Positions 1 to 6,852 of a DNA stretch of 9,081 bases are shown piece by piece; the stretch's first letter is position 1, and each line of letters begins with the position of its first letter. This DNA is from SZAS-103 sp038323475 (GTDB lineage Bacteria; Pseudomonadota; Gammaproteobacteria; Xanthomonadales; Xanthomonadaceae), in the NCBI GenBank assembly GCA_038323475.1, contig JBBQHA010000132.1, positions 1-9,081 on the forward strand, in the 5' to 3' direction. Position numbers and translations under genes: made by a program. The notes under the pieces are model-generated. The model searched no databases and was not told the origin of the DNA. It was given only the letters and a program-made list of their open reading frames with translations.

Positions 1-102
1 CATCCAGTGCCAGAGTCGGTCGTCCCATTGTCCATCTCACCCCGCGCCAAAGATACTCTTTGGACCGAATGGGATCGACTTAGTTTCCTTTGGGACACTA
101 CA
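1..102. other. Non-coding left edge
   Basis: I see no credible gene here. The stretch is less G+C-rich than the genes around it. It contains an imperfect inverted repeat: TCCCATT at 23-29 pairs with AATGGGA at 68-74, flanked by GTCG (19-22) and CGAC (76-79). Inside it, CCAAAG (47-52) can pair with CTTTGG (58-63). No T-tract follows, so it is not an obvious intrinsic terminator. It may be the tail of the neighbouring intergenic region. Confidence 0.4.
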
Positions 103-175
103 CTAGCAGGTTGCTGAAAAAGGGCTGTCCTGCCCTCTCAACTCGCCGCGTCCGGCACATGTCCGTACTCGGCTC

Positions 176-207
176 CATGGATCAAGCACTTGCGTGCTTG
201 ATCCATG
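176..207. repeat. Perfect 14-bp inverted repeat with 4-nt loop
   Basis: CATGGATCAAGCAC (176-189) and GTGCTTGATCCATG (194-207) are exact reverse complements around TTGC. It is the longest perfect stem in the MITE-like element. It lacks a T-tract, so it is not a typical intrinsic terminator. Confidence 0.8.
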
Positions 208-230
208 AGCAAGCCATCCATGGCTTGCGT

Positions 231-258
231 TAGCAGGCTGTTTTTCAACAGCCTGCTA
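231..258. repeat. Perfect 12-bp inverted repeat at right end of the element
   Basis: TAGCAGGCTGTT (231-242) and AACAGCCTGCTA (247-258) are exact reverse complements around TTTC. The right arm doubles as the right terminal inverted repeat of the MITE-like element, so this end can fold on itself as well as pair with the left end. Confidence 0.8.
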
Positions 259-259
259 G

Positions 260-398
260 ACACCGGATTCGTAGCCGTCCATTGGGTTCCTGACAGGCGA
301 CGGACAGCGGGCTGCGGCTGCGAGCCAGCTCCGGGTCTCGTTTCCTGCGACCACCAGCCGGTTAGAGTAAGCGCCTCTCCAGCACATCCGGATTCCTC
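260..398 (+). other. radA upstream region
   Basis: This 139-base leader between the palindromic element and radA has no credible gene. A weak promoter-like hexamer, TAGAGT (363-368), lies about 30 bases before the radA start, with only a poor -35 candidate near 341-346. No strong Shine-Dalgarno sequence precedes the GTG. The radA promoter could also lie further upstream, in or beyond the element. Confidence 0.3.
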
Positions 399-1775
399 GT
401 GGCCAAAGCCAAGACCGCCTATGTCTGCTCCGAATGCGGGGCCGATTTCAACAAGTGGCAGGGCCAGTGCGGTGAGTGCGGCGCGTGGAACACCCTGTCC
501 GAGATCGTGATCGAGCCTGCGGCTGCGGCCGTGAAATCGCCGTCGCGGGGCAGCTATGCAGGAACGGGCGGCGCGCCGCGGATCGTTTCGCTGCGCGAAG
601 TCGGTGCGGTCGAGGAGCCGCGCACGCTGACCGGCATCGGCGAGTTCGATCGCGTGCTCGGCGGCGGCCTCGTCGAAGGTTCCGTCGTCTTGGTCGGCGG
701 CGATCCGGGCATCGGCAAGTCCACGTTGCTGCTGCAGGCGCTCGCGTCGCTGGGTTCGCGCATGTCCGGACTGTACGTGACGGGCGAGGAAAGCCTTGCG
801 CAGGTCGCCGCGCGCGGTCGTCGCCTCGGACTTTCGCTGGATGGGCTCGACGCGCTTGCGGAAACCTGCGTCGAACGCATCCTCGCGCAGGCGCAGGCCG
901 CGAAACCGAAACTCATCGTCGCCGATTCGATCCAGACGTTGTGGAGCGAGCAGCTCACCGCCGCGCCGGGTTCGGTGTCGCAGGTGCGCGAGAGCGCTGC
1001 GCGGCTGGTCCGCTACGCGAAGGAAACCGGCACCTCGGTGTTCCTGATCGGCCACGTAACCAAGGACGGCGGCATCGCCGGGCCGCGCGTGCTCGAGCAC
1101 ATGGTCGATGCGGTGCTGTATTTCGAAGGGGAGTCGGGCTCGCGCTTCCGCGTGCTGCGCGCGTTCAAGAACCGCTTCGGCGCGGTCAACGAACTCGGCG
1201 TGTTCGCGATGGGCGACAAGGGCCTGCGCGAGGTGCCGAATCCGTCGGCGATCTTCCTGTCGGGCTCGGCGACACCGCAATCGGGCAGTGTGGTGATGGT
1301 CACGCGTGAAGGCACGCGGCCGCTGCTGGTCGAAGTGCAGGCGCTGGTCGATCACTCGCCGCTGTCGAATCCGCGCCGGGTGACCCTCGGCCTGGAACAG
1401 AACCGCCTCGCGATGCTGCTAGCAGTGCTGCATCGCCACGGCGGTATCGGCGTGTTCGACCAGGACGTGTTCGTCAACGTCGTCGGCGGCATCCGCGTGC
1501 AGGAAACCGCGGCCGATCTGCCGGTGCTGCTCGCGGTACTGAGCTCGCTGCGCGACAAGCCGCTGGCCGAGAAAACGGTCGTGTTCGGCGAGGTCGGCCT
1601 GTCCGGCGAAATCCGTCCGGTGCCGAACGGCGAGGAACGGTTGAAGGAAGCTGCGACGCACGGCTTCAGGTGCGCGATCGTGCCGAAGGCGAATGCGCCC
1701 AAGCGCGGCAAGGTCGGTGAGATGGAGGTGATCGGGGTGGAGCGGTTGGCTGAGGCGCTGGAGCAGGTCCTCTAG
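399..1775 (+). CDS. radA: DNA repair protein RadA (Sms)
   Basis: RadA is a RecA-like ATPase that promotes branch migration and processing of recombination intermediates, acting with RecA in the cytoplasm. The 458-residue product has the family's usual length and full domain order. An N-terminal C4 zinc finger has cysteines at 10, 13, 24 and 27. The Walker A motif GGDPGIGKST is at 100-109 and the Walker B segment LIVADS at 172-177. The RadA signature KNRFG is at 257-261. The C-terminal Lon-protease-like domain contains GEVGLSGE at 397-404. The GTG start is chosen because MAKAKTAYVCSECG is the conserved family N terminus; the ribosome-binding site is weak. The gene appears monocistronic: the next gene converges on it 19 bases downstream. 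All key residues are present. Confidence 0.97.
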   Translation: MAKAKTAYVCSECGADFNKWQGQCGECGAWNTLSEIVIEPAAAAVKSPSRGSYAGTGGAPRIVSLREVGAVEEPRTLTGIGEFDRVLGGGLVEGSVVLVGGDPGIGKSTLLLQALASLGSRMSGLYVTGEESLAQVAARGRRLGLSLDGLDALAETCVERILAQAQAAKPKLIVADSIQTLWSEQLTAAPGSVSQVRESAARLVRYAKETGTSVFLIGHVTKDGGIAGPRVLEHMVDAVLYFEGESGSRFRVLRAFKNRFGAVNELGVFAMGDKGLREVPNPSAIFLSGSATPQSGSVVMVTREGTRPLLVEVQALVDHSPLSNPRRVTLGLEQNRLAMLLAVLHRHGGIGVFDQDVFVNVVGGIRVQETAADLPVLLAVLSSLRDKPLAEKTVVFGEVGLSGEIRPVPNGEERLKEAATHGFRCAIVPKANAPKRGKVGEMEVIGVERLAEALEQVL

Positions 1776-1811
1776 CTCTTGGCAAGAGATGAACTCAGCC
1801 GCCAAGGCGGC
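1776..1811. terminator. Short hairpins between convergent genes; possible weak terminator
   Basis: CTCTT (1776-1780) can pair with AAGAG (1784-1788) right after the radA stop codon. GCCGCC (1798-1803) pairs with GGCGGC (1806-1811) at the 3' end of the opposing gene, though its two-base loop would have to open. Neither is followed by a good T-tract, so termination in this 19-base gap is an inference from the convergent layout. Confidence 0.25.
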
Positions 1812-2184
1812 GAGCCATGCCCTCTGGCGACGACGAGAAGAAGGCTGTCACTTCTGTCTCCATTGATGCTAGGTCTTGCAGTGTCTTTTCGACTTGGACA
1901 ATCGATCGTCCGAGGCGACTCAGCCAGGAGCCCGTTGTGCGTGGCGTTTCAAACCGGAACGATATGTTAGTCGCATCGTTGACACAGAACTCGATGAACG
2001 TCTTCGCATCCATCGAGAATCCGAACATGGTTTCCGAGATGGCTTCTTCGGCACTCGCATAGGTGTTGGCCGCTCTCGCGTAATAGCTTCGGCTGATCTC
2101 AAGAGCCTGATCCACAGAAACGTAATCGTGTTCCTGTGTCGTCAGCGCAGCAGTCGTGGAATACCAGCGTATCGATTCGGTCAT
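1795..2184 (-). CDS. Small hypothetical protein, lower G+C than its surroundings
   Basis: I do not recognise this 129-residue protein. The start is the ATG at 2184-2182 (MTESIRWYST), preceded by a weak GGA-containing ribosome-binding site. The product looks like a real soluble protein: mixed composition, no signal peptide or membrane segment, an acidic Ala/Glu/Ser-rich middle (residues 20-55), then a predicted beta-like stretch KTFIEFCVNDATNISFRFET (61-80) and a basic C terminus. Two sampled 60-base lines are 50% G+C, against 70% for a sampled radA line. The start lies 31 bases past the ypjD-like stop on the same strand, so co-transcription is likely. It ends 19 bases from convergent radA. 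Low G+C and no recognised relatives suggest a recently acquired or lineage-specific gene. No function is inferred. Confidence 0.65.
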   Translation of the reverse strand: MTESIRWYSTTAALTTQEHDYVSVDQALEISRSYYARAANTYASAEEAISETMFGFSMDAKTFIEFCVNDATNISFRFETPRTTGSWLSRLGRSIVQVEKTLQDLASMETEVTAFFSSSPEGMARRLGG

Positions 2185-2215
2185 GGCGATCCATTCGGCT
2201 AAGGCATATTGAAAC

Positions 2216-3031
2216 TCACATCGTGTCGCTCCGATGCAGCACAATCTCCAGCACGAACTTGCTCCCGAAAAACGCCAGCAATAACAACGCCATCGCGACA
2301 AGCGTGAACTTCACCGCGCGCGGGCCGCGCCAGCCGTAGCGCCAGCGACCGACCAGCAGCCAGCCGAACACCAGCCAAGACAGCACCGACAGCACGGTCT
2401 TGTGCCACAGGTGCTGGGCGAGCAGGTTGTCCACGAACAGCAATCCTGTCACCAGTACCAGCGTCAGCAGGGCGAAACCCGCGCCGATGCAGTGAAACAG
2501 GAGTTGTTCGAGTTGGGTGAGCGGCGGCAAGGCACGCAGCCAGCCGCGGATCTGGCGCTGGCGCAGGGCGCGCTCCTGGAACCACAACATGATCGCGAGC
2601 AGGGCGGCGAGCGACAACGTCGCGTACGCGACGAGCGCGAGCCATGCGTGCAATTGCAGGTGCCAGTCGAGGTTCTCGGCGAGGTGGTGGCCGTAGAAGT
2701 GGTAGAGCACGAGCATCGTGGCGGCGAGTGGGTACACGACCACCCCGAGCGTCTGCAACTGCTGCCGCCAGGCCGCGGTCGTGGTCAGCGCAGCCATGCC
2801 GAGCGTGACCAGCGACAGCGCCGCGAAGAAATGCATGTCGGGCCCGCCCGCCGCGCGCCAGGCGACCGCGTGCATCGCGATGTGGCCGAGCACCGCGAAC
2901 GTCGCCAACGCGATCGCGATGCGCCGGAAGCGTGGTCGGCGCATGTCGTCGTCGCCATGCGACACCCACATGCAGATGGCTGTGGTGGCGGTCAGGTAGG
3001 CGCAGGCGACGAGGATGAGCAGGGCGGTCAT
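2216..3031 (-). CDS. ypjD: YpjD-type inner-membrane protein, CcsA/cytochrome c assembly family
   Basis: This 271-residue protein is strongly hydrophobic, with about eight membrane segments (roughly residues 1-23, 37-58, 67-88, 93-112, 127-150, 181-200, 211-228 and 242-262). It fits the CcsA/CcmC-like family, whose better-known members handle haem during cytochrome c maturation. YpjD itself has no firmly established role that I know of. Candidate histidines near membrane boundaries include H121, H124, H128, H180 and H210. The family call rests on this topology, on the aromatic- and histidine-rich stretch around HLQLHAWLALVAYATLSLAA (residues 124-143), and on location: ypjD is classically divergent from ffh in gammaproteobacteria, as here. 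The ATG at 3031 gives the hydrophobic N terminus expected. A small hypothetical gene follows 31 bases downstream. Haem handling is inference only. Confidence 0.85.
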   Translation of the reverse strand: MTALLILVACAYLTATTAICMWVSHGDDDMRRPRFRRIAIALATFAVLGHIAMHAVAWRAAGGPDMHFFAALSLVTLGMAALTTTAAWRQQLQTLGVVVYPLAATMLVLYHFYGHHLAENLDWHLQLHAWLALVAYATLSLAALLAIMLWFQERALRQRQIRGWLRALPPLTQLEQLLFHCIGAGFALLTLVLVTGLLFVDNLLAQHLWHKTVLSVLSWLVFGWLLVGRWRYGWRGPRAVKFTLVAMALLLLAFFGSKFVLEIVLHRSDTM

Positions 3032-3135
3032 CCTGCGAGTGTGACATGGCCGCGCGCGAGCGAAAACGCCGCAGCTGCGAGTCGCAGGTGGCGCTGCGCT
3101 ATACTTCGCACCCCTTCCAGCGTGCGCATCCGGCC
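3032..3135. promoter_or_regulatory. Divergent ypjD/ffh intergenic region with likely ffh promoter
   Basis: This 104-base gap separates two divergent starts and so should hold both promoters. For ffh, TATACT at 3100-3105 is a good -10 hexamer (5 of 6 matches to TATAAT), about 30 bases before the ATG. The -35 is poor (TGCGAG at 3076-3081, 18-base spacing). No convincing promoter is visible for ypjD. Confidence 0.5.
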
Positions 3136-4533
3136 ATGTTCGAGTCGTTGACCCAGCGTCTTTCCGGCACCATCCAGCGCCTGCGCGGAAAAGGCCGCCT
3201 GACCGAGGACAACATCCGCGAAGCGCTGCGCGAGGTGCGCATCGCCCTGCTCGAAGCCGACGTCGCGCTGCCAGTGGTGAAGGCGCTGATCGAGCGCATC
3301 AAGGTCCGCGCGATCGGCCACGAGGTGTTGAAGAGCCTCACCCCGGGCCAGGCGTTGGTCAAGGTCGTGCGCGACGAACTGGCCGCGGTGATGGGTTCGG
3401 CGATGCAGGACCTGCACCTGAACGTCCCCGCGCCGGCGGTGATCCTGATGGCGGGCCTGCAGGGCGCCGGCAAGACCACGACGGTCGCCAAGCTCGCCAA
3501 GCACCTGAAGGAACGCCGCAAGAAGAAGGTGATGGTGGTCAGCTGCGACGTCTACCGTCCGGCCGCGATCAAGCAGCTCGAAACGCTCGCGCAGCAGGTC
3601 GGCGCGCTGTTCCACCCGTCCGACCTCACCCAGAGCCCGGTCGATATCGCGAAGTCGGCGATCGATGCCGCGCGCAAGAATTTCGCCGACGTGCTCATCG
3701 TCGATACCGCCGGTCGCCTCGCGATCGATGCGGCGATGATGGACGAGATCAAGTCGCTGCATGCCGCGATCCATCCCGCCGAAACCTTGTTCGTGGTCGA
3801 TGCGATGACCGGCCAGGACGCGGCGAATACAGCGAAGGCCTTCAGCGAAGCGCTGCCGTTGACCGGCGTGATCCTCACCAAGACCGATGGCGATGCGCGC
3901 GGCGGCGCGGCGCTGTCGGTGCGTTACATCACCGGCAAGCCGATCAAGTTCGTCGGCGTCGGCGAGAAGCCCGACGGTCTCGACGTGTTCCATCCGGATC
4001 GCGCCGCGGGCCGTATCCTCGACATGGGCGACGTGCTGTCGCTGGTCGAGCTGGTCGAGCAGCAGGTCGACAAGGACAAGGCGCAGAAACTCGCCGAGAA
4101 GATCACCAAGGGCAAGAAGTTCGACCTCAACGACATGCGCGACCAACTCGAGCAGATGCAGAGCATGGGCGGCATCGGCACGTTGATGGACAAGCTGCCG
4201 GGGTTGGCGAACGTGTCACAGGGTCTGAAGGATCACGTCACCGGCAAGGAAGTGCCGCGCATGATCGCGATGATCAACTCGATGACCAGGAAGGAGCGCC
4301 GGCATCCGGCGCTGATCAATGGCTCGCGCCGCGCGCGCATCGCACGCGGTTCGGGAACCACGCCGCAGGACATCAACCGGCTCATGAAGCAGTTCATGCA
4401 GATGGAAAAGATGATGACCAAGCTTTCCATGTTCGGCATGAAGGGCATGATGCGCGGCCTGAAGGGCGTGCTTGGCGGTGGTCCAGGCGGCGGCGGTGGC
4501 TTCAGCGGCTTCGGCGGCGGCCAGCCGCAGTAA
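3136..4533 (+). CDS. ffh: Signal recognition particle protein Ffh
   Basis: Ffh is the SRP54-type GTPase that, bound to 4.5S RNA, recognises signal sequences on ribosomes and delivers them to FtsY at the membrane. The 465-residue product starts MFESLTQRLS, the conserved N-domain opening; an upstream in-frame ATG at 3046 is rejected because it would overlap the promoter and add unconserved sequence. The NG domain shows GLQGAGKTT (107-115), DVYRPAA (138-144), DTAGR (190-194), TKTDGD (248-253) and the GVGEKPDGLDVF closing loop (274-285). The M domain has the RNA-binding segment SRRARIARGSGTT (397-409) and a methionine-rich signal-binding helix (about 417-440). A Gly-rich tail follows (447-462). 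The length is slightly above the usual 450 or so because of that tail. All key residues are intact. Confidence 0.98.
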   Translation: MFESLTQRLSGTIQRLRGKGRLTEDNIREALREVRIALLEADVALPVVKALIERIKVRAIGHEVLKSLTPGQALVKVVRDELAAVMGSAMQDLHLNVPAPAVILMAGLQGAGKTTTVAKLAKHLKERRKKKVMVVSCDVYRPAAIKQLETLAQQVGALFHPSDLTQSPVDIAKSAIDAARKNFADVLIVDTAGRLAIDAAMMDEIKSLHAAIHPAETLFVVDAMTGQDAANTAKAFSEALPLTGVILTKTDGDARGGAALSVRYITGKPIKFVGVGEKPDGLDVFHPDRAAGRILDMGDVLSLVELVEQQVDKDKAQKLAEKITKGKKFDLNDMRDQLEQMQSMGGIGTLMDKLPGLANVSQGLKDHVTGKEVPRMIAMINSMTRKERRHPALINGSRRARIARGSGTTPQDINRLMKQFMQMEKMMTKLSMFGMKGMMRGLKGVLGGGPGGGGGFSGFGGGQPQ

Positions 4534-4650
4534 GCGTTCCCCCCGGCCCCCGTTTTCCGCGGCCGGCTCCTGCCGGTCGAGAAGCGGCTCGCCATTTGTC
4601 TTGCTGGCGCCGACTGCGACGGGTAACGGACTGCAAGCCGTCGCTCCGCT

Positions 4651-4668
4651 GCCTGGAGTCTTCCAGGC
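4651..4668. repeat. Small perfect hairpin, 7-bp stem
   Basis: GCCTGGA (4651-4657) and TCCAGGC (4662-4668) are exact reverse complements around GTCT. There is no T-tract. It could be an RNA structure in the ffh 3' untranslated region, or chance in G+C-rich DNA. Confidence 0.4.
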
Positions 4669-4845
4669 GTCAGCCACGAAGACACGCCGCGCCGCTGGGG
4701 TCCGCCCAGTTCATGCAATCGGCCGCCGCGACTCCCATCAGTCCTGCCCAGTCTTCCGTCTTGCATCGCCATCGGCGTGCTGCATGGCGATCGCTGCGCG
4801 CAGGGCAGCGGGCGCCCGTCCACCGGGGCCCGCGCAATGGGAGAT

Positions 4846-4877
4846 ACCTGGCGGCATGCCGGCGAAAGGTTTTTTTT
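4846..4877 (+). terminator. Terminator-like hairpin ending in T8, about 310 bases after ffh
   Basis: ACCT (4846-4849) pairs with AGGT (4867-4870) around an imperfect inner stem: G4851/C4863, C4852/G4862, G4853/C4860 and G4854/C4859, with loop CATG. It runs into eight consecutive T residues (4870-4877), the longest T-run nearby. The stem is imperfect, so termination of ffh transcription here is plausible but not certain. Confidence 0.35.
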
Positions 4878-4882
4878 ACAAT
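4877..4882 (+). promoter_or_regulatory. Possible -10 element for the secreted-protein gene
   Basis: TACAAT matches TATAAT at 5 of 6 positions and sits at the end of the T8 tract. The -35 region (around 4853-4859) is weak. If used, transcription would start near 4889 and leave a leader of about 220 bases before the ATG at 5109. The overlap with the terminator-like element means one or both readings may be wrong. Confidence 0.35.
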
Positions 4883-5108
4883 TGCACTCCGGCATCGGGA
4901 GTAGAGTTGCCTAGCCGCTCTGCAGGACGGATCGCCATTCGATCCAGGGGGCTTGCGGGCGATAGGGCGTCAAGTCGCACGGCTGCGCACAGGGGCTCGG
5001 CACAACACGATCTGCAACAACGAACAGCACGATGCCGAGCTGCCCGCATGGGGATTTATGCGCCAGTCCTGGCCACCTTTTCGACTCACCACAACGAAAG
5101 GAACTTCA

Positions 5109-6755
5109 ATGGCCGTTTCATTCCTACGCACGGCATCCGTCGCGGTGCCAGCTCTGCTGCTCGCGATGACCGCGAGCGCTGCAGACACAGACAGGCCCGC
5201 TGGACCCAGCATCCGGACGGTTGGCGCCAAGGTGCAGATCACCAGGTCGATCAAGACCGGATCGCTGAACTCGCTGCGCGACGTTGTCGTGCGTCGGGGG
5301 GATTTCGGCAGGGGCCAGACGATCCTCGGCATTGACAGGCTGCCGCACCCGATTCACCGCGGCGCTGGGCTCAATGCGATGTCGGGCGACCGCATCGTGC
5401 AGGACAAGGCTGCCGTGAGCACGCTTGGGGTGACGGCCGGCACCAGTGTGATGGGGCTGGGCAATGGCTTCGTGGGTCCTGCAGGTGCGTTCGTGAATCG
5501 GTACGCGCCGCCGGATACGGTCGGCGCAATCGGCGCGACCCAGTACCTGCAGGTCGTCAACGTGGCGCTCGCCGTGTTTGACAAGAACACCAAGGCTGCG
5601 GTTCTCGGCCCGGTTCCGACCAACAGCCTCTGGCAGGGTTTCGGCGGCCCATGCGAAGCCGACAACGACGGCGACGCGACGGTGGTGTACGACAAGGCCG
5701 CACAGCGCTGGGTGGTGTCGCAGTTCGCGGTCGAAACGACGTTCGCGCAGTGCGTGGCGGTGTCGAAGACCAGTGATGCAACCGGCGGCTGGTGGCTGTA
5801 CGAGTTCGATACGCCGGGCAACGATTTCCCCGACTATCCGAAGATGGGCGTGTGGCCGGATGCCTACTACGAAACCTTCAACATGTTCGGTTTCGGTTTC
5901 GACGGTGCGCTGGTTTGCGCTTACGACCGTGCCAAGATGCTGACCGGCGCCGCTGCCACCCAGCAGTGCTTCCAGCTGAGCTCGGACGTCGGCGGCGTGC
6001 TGCCGGCAGATCTGGACGGCCACACCGCACCGCCGGCTGGTTCGCCGAACTACATGGTCGATTTCAACGCGGACGATTCGCTCAACCTGCGGAAGTTCCA
6101 CGTCGATTTTGCGCATCCGGAGAACACCGCGCTCAGTGATGCGACTGTCGTCCCGGTGGCCAGCTTCATCGGCGCCTGCAACTTCGGCGGCAGCTGCGTC
6201 AAGGAGAAGACCTCGCCGCTCAACAAGCTCGACTCGCTCGGCGACCGCATGATGTACCGCCTTGCATATCGCAATTTCGGCGACCACGAGTCGCTGGTGG
6301 CGACGCATTCGGTGGATGTTGGCACCACGGCGCGGACCGCTCGAACCGGCGTGCGCTGGTACGAGTTGCGCAGCCCCGGCACCTCGCCGGTGGTTTACCA
6401 GCAGTCCACGTACTCGCCTGACGCGGTATACCGCTGGATGCCGTCGATTGCGATGGACAAGGTGGGCGACATCGCCGTCGGCTATACCGCTTCGGGCACG
6501 AGCGTCGATCCGTCGGTCCGCTACACCGGCCGCCTGGCTTCCGACCCGCTGAACACCCTGCAGGCCGAAACGACGATGGTCACCGGTATCGGCTCGCAGA
6601 GGATCGGTCTCCGTCGCTGGGGCGACTACAGCGCCATGACGGTCGACCCGGCCGACGACTGCACGTTCTGGTACACGCAGGAATACATGTCCGCCACGGG
6701 CACGTTCAACTGGACCACCCGCATCGGTTCGTTCAAGTTCCCAACCTGCCACTAA
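5109..6755 (+). CDS. Secreted protein of unknown function, possibly beta-propeller-like
   Basis: The 548-residue product opens with a Sec signal peptide (MAVSFLRTASVAVPALLLAM, cleavage likely after A22-S23-A24), so the mature protein is exported. The ATG at 5109 is chosen because the signal peptide begins there and a GAAAGGA ribosome-binding site (5096-5102) precedes it; an in-frame upstream ATG at 4953 would bury the signal. The mature part has eight cysteines (182, 214, 270, 287, 357, 363, 518, 547), an even number that suits disulfides, and an acidic loop EADNDGDA (183-190) that could bind calcium. Aromatic/Asp-rich beta-like units recur, for example YPKMGVWPD (243-251), MPSIAMDKVGDIAVGY (444-459) and WGDYSAMTVDP (504-514), suggesting a repeated-blade fold. 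No catalytic motif or anchor was identified. I recall similar uncharacterised secreted proteins in other bacteria but cannot name a family. Confidence 0.88.
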   Translation: MAVSFLRTASVAVPALLLAMTASAADTDRPAGPSIRTVGAKVQITRSIKTGSLNSLRDVVVRRGDFGRGQTILGIDRLPHPIHRGAGLNAMSGDRIVQDKAAVSTLGVTAGTSVMGLGNGFVGPAGAFVNRYAPPDTVGAIGATQYLQVVNVALAVFDKNTKAAVLGPVPTNSLWQGFGGPCEADNDGDATVVYDKAAQRWVVSQFAVETTFAQCVAVSKTSDATGGWWLYEFDTPGNDFPDYPKMGVWPDAYYETFNMFGFGFDGALVCAYDRAKMLTGAAATQQCFQLSSDVGGVLPADLDGHTAPPAGSPNYMVDFNADDSLNLRKFHVDFAHPENTALSDATVVPVASFIGACNFGGSCVKEKTSPLNKLDSLGDRMMYRLAYRNFGDHESLVATHSVDVGTTARTARTGVRWYELRSPGTSPVVYQQSTYSPDAVYRWMPSIAMDKVGDIAVGYTASGTSVDPSVRYTGRLASDPLNTLQAETTMVTGIGSQRIGLRRWGDYSAMTVDPADDCTFWYTQEYMSATGTFNWTTRIGSFKFPTCH

Positions 6756-6784
6756 GCCATTCGGCATCGGTGGGCGCTGTACCC

Positions 6785-6819
6785 AAGGCCCTTCCGGCTC
6801 ATGCCGGGAGGGCCTTTTT
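6785..6819 (+). terminator. Strong rho-independent terminator
   Basis: A 14-bp stem, AAGGCCCTTCCGGC (6785-6798) with GCCGGGAGGGCCTT (6803-6816), closes on loop TCAT with a single G-T wobble. TTTTT (6815-6819) follows. It lies 30 bases past the stop codon of the secreted-protein gene and insulates it from the rpsP operon. Confidence 0.9.
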
Positions 6820-6852
6820 CGTGGCAGCCTTGCCGGTGGGCGGGTGGAGGGG

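Larger units (their letters stand above)
103..259. mobile_element. MITE-like palindromic element with inverted ends, no coding capacity
   Basis: The left end, CTAGCAGGTTGCTGAAAAA (103-121), matches the reverse complement of the right end, CTAGCAGGCTGTTGAAAAA, at 17 of 19 positions. Between and within the ends are hairpins: a short AGGGC/GCCCT stem (121-125 with 132-136); a perfect 14-bp stem with loop TTGC (176-189 with 194-207); an 8-bp GCAAGCCA/TGGCTTGC stem (209-216 with 221-228); and a 12-bp stem with loop TTTC (231-242 with 247-258). The flanks both read ACA (100-102 and 260-262), a possible 3-bp target duplication, although three bases could match by chance. It is too short to encode a transposase. 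The inverted ends suggest a non-autonomous IS derivative or a REP-like dispersed palindrome. The parent family is not identified. Confidence 0.6.
4534..5108 (+). other. 575-base non-coding stretch between ffh and the secreted-protein gene
   Basis: I see no supportable gene. The open frames here are Arg/Ala/Ser/Pro-rich readings typical of non-coding high-G+C DNA, on both strands. The stretch contains three notable structures: a 7-bp hairpin without a T-tract just after ffh (4561-4567 with 4572-4578), a 7-bp hairpin GCCTGGA/TCCAGGC (4651-4657 with 4662-4668), and a hairpin with a T8 run (4846-4877). The last 230 bases probably include the promoter and leader of the downstream gene. No tRNA cloverleaf or known riboswitch was recognised. 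Confidence 0.5.

Noticed and set aside
138..1355. Long open frame on the minus strand opposite radA (about 405 codons)
   Set aside because: Arg/His/Ala-rich translation typical of the antisense of a G+C-rich gene, fully overlapping an unambiguous radA, with no recognisable domain.
3046..3135. Upstream ATG extension of Ffh by 30 residues
   Set aside because: The extension is unconserved and covers the probable -10 at 3100-3105, whereas MFESLTQRLS is the standard Ffh start.
3028..4146. Minus-strand open frame opposite ffh (about 372 codons)
   Set aside because: Shadow of ffh created by high G+C. The composition is skewed to Asp/Arg/His/Leu, and no ribosome-binding site or family was seen.
4878..4912. 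Resemblance of TTGCACTCCGG to part of the GEMM (c-di-GMP) riboswitch
   Set aside because: Only a short core matches by eye. The other conserved GEMM segments upstream are absent, so I take it as chance.
4953..5108. Upstream ATG extension of the secreted protein by 52 residues
   Set aside because: It would place a signal peptide in the interior of the protein and ignore the clear GAAAGGA site before 5109.
4472..5335. Plus-strand open frame running from inside ffh into the secreted-protein gene
   Set aside because: It overlaps both real genes out of frame, and its translation is low-complexity Arg/Ala/Ser/Pro.
5124..6767. Minus-strand open frame of about 547 codons opposite the secreted-protein gene
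   Set aside because: The plus-strand frame has a signal peptide, a good ribosome-binding site and an adjacent terminator. The antisense reading is Arg/His-rich, without such features.
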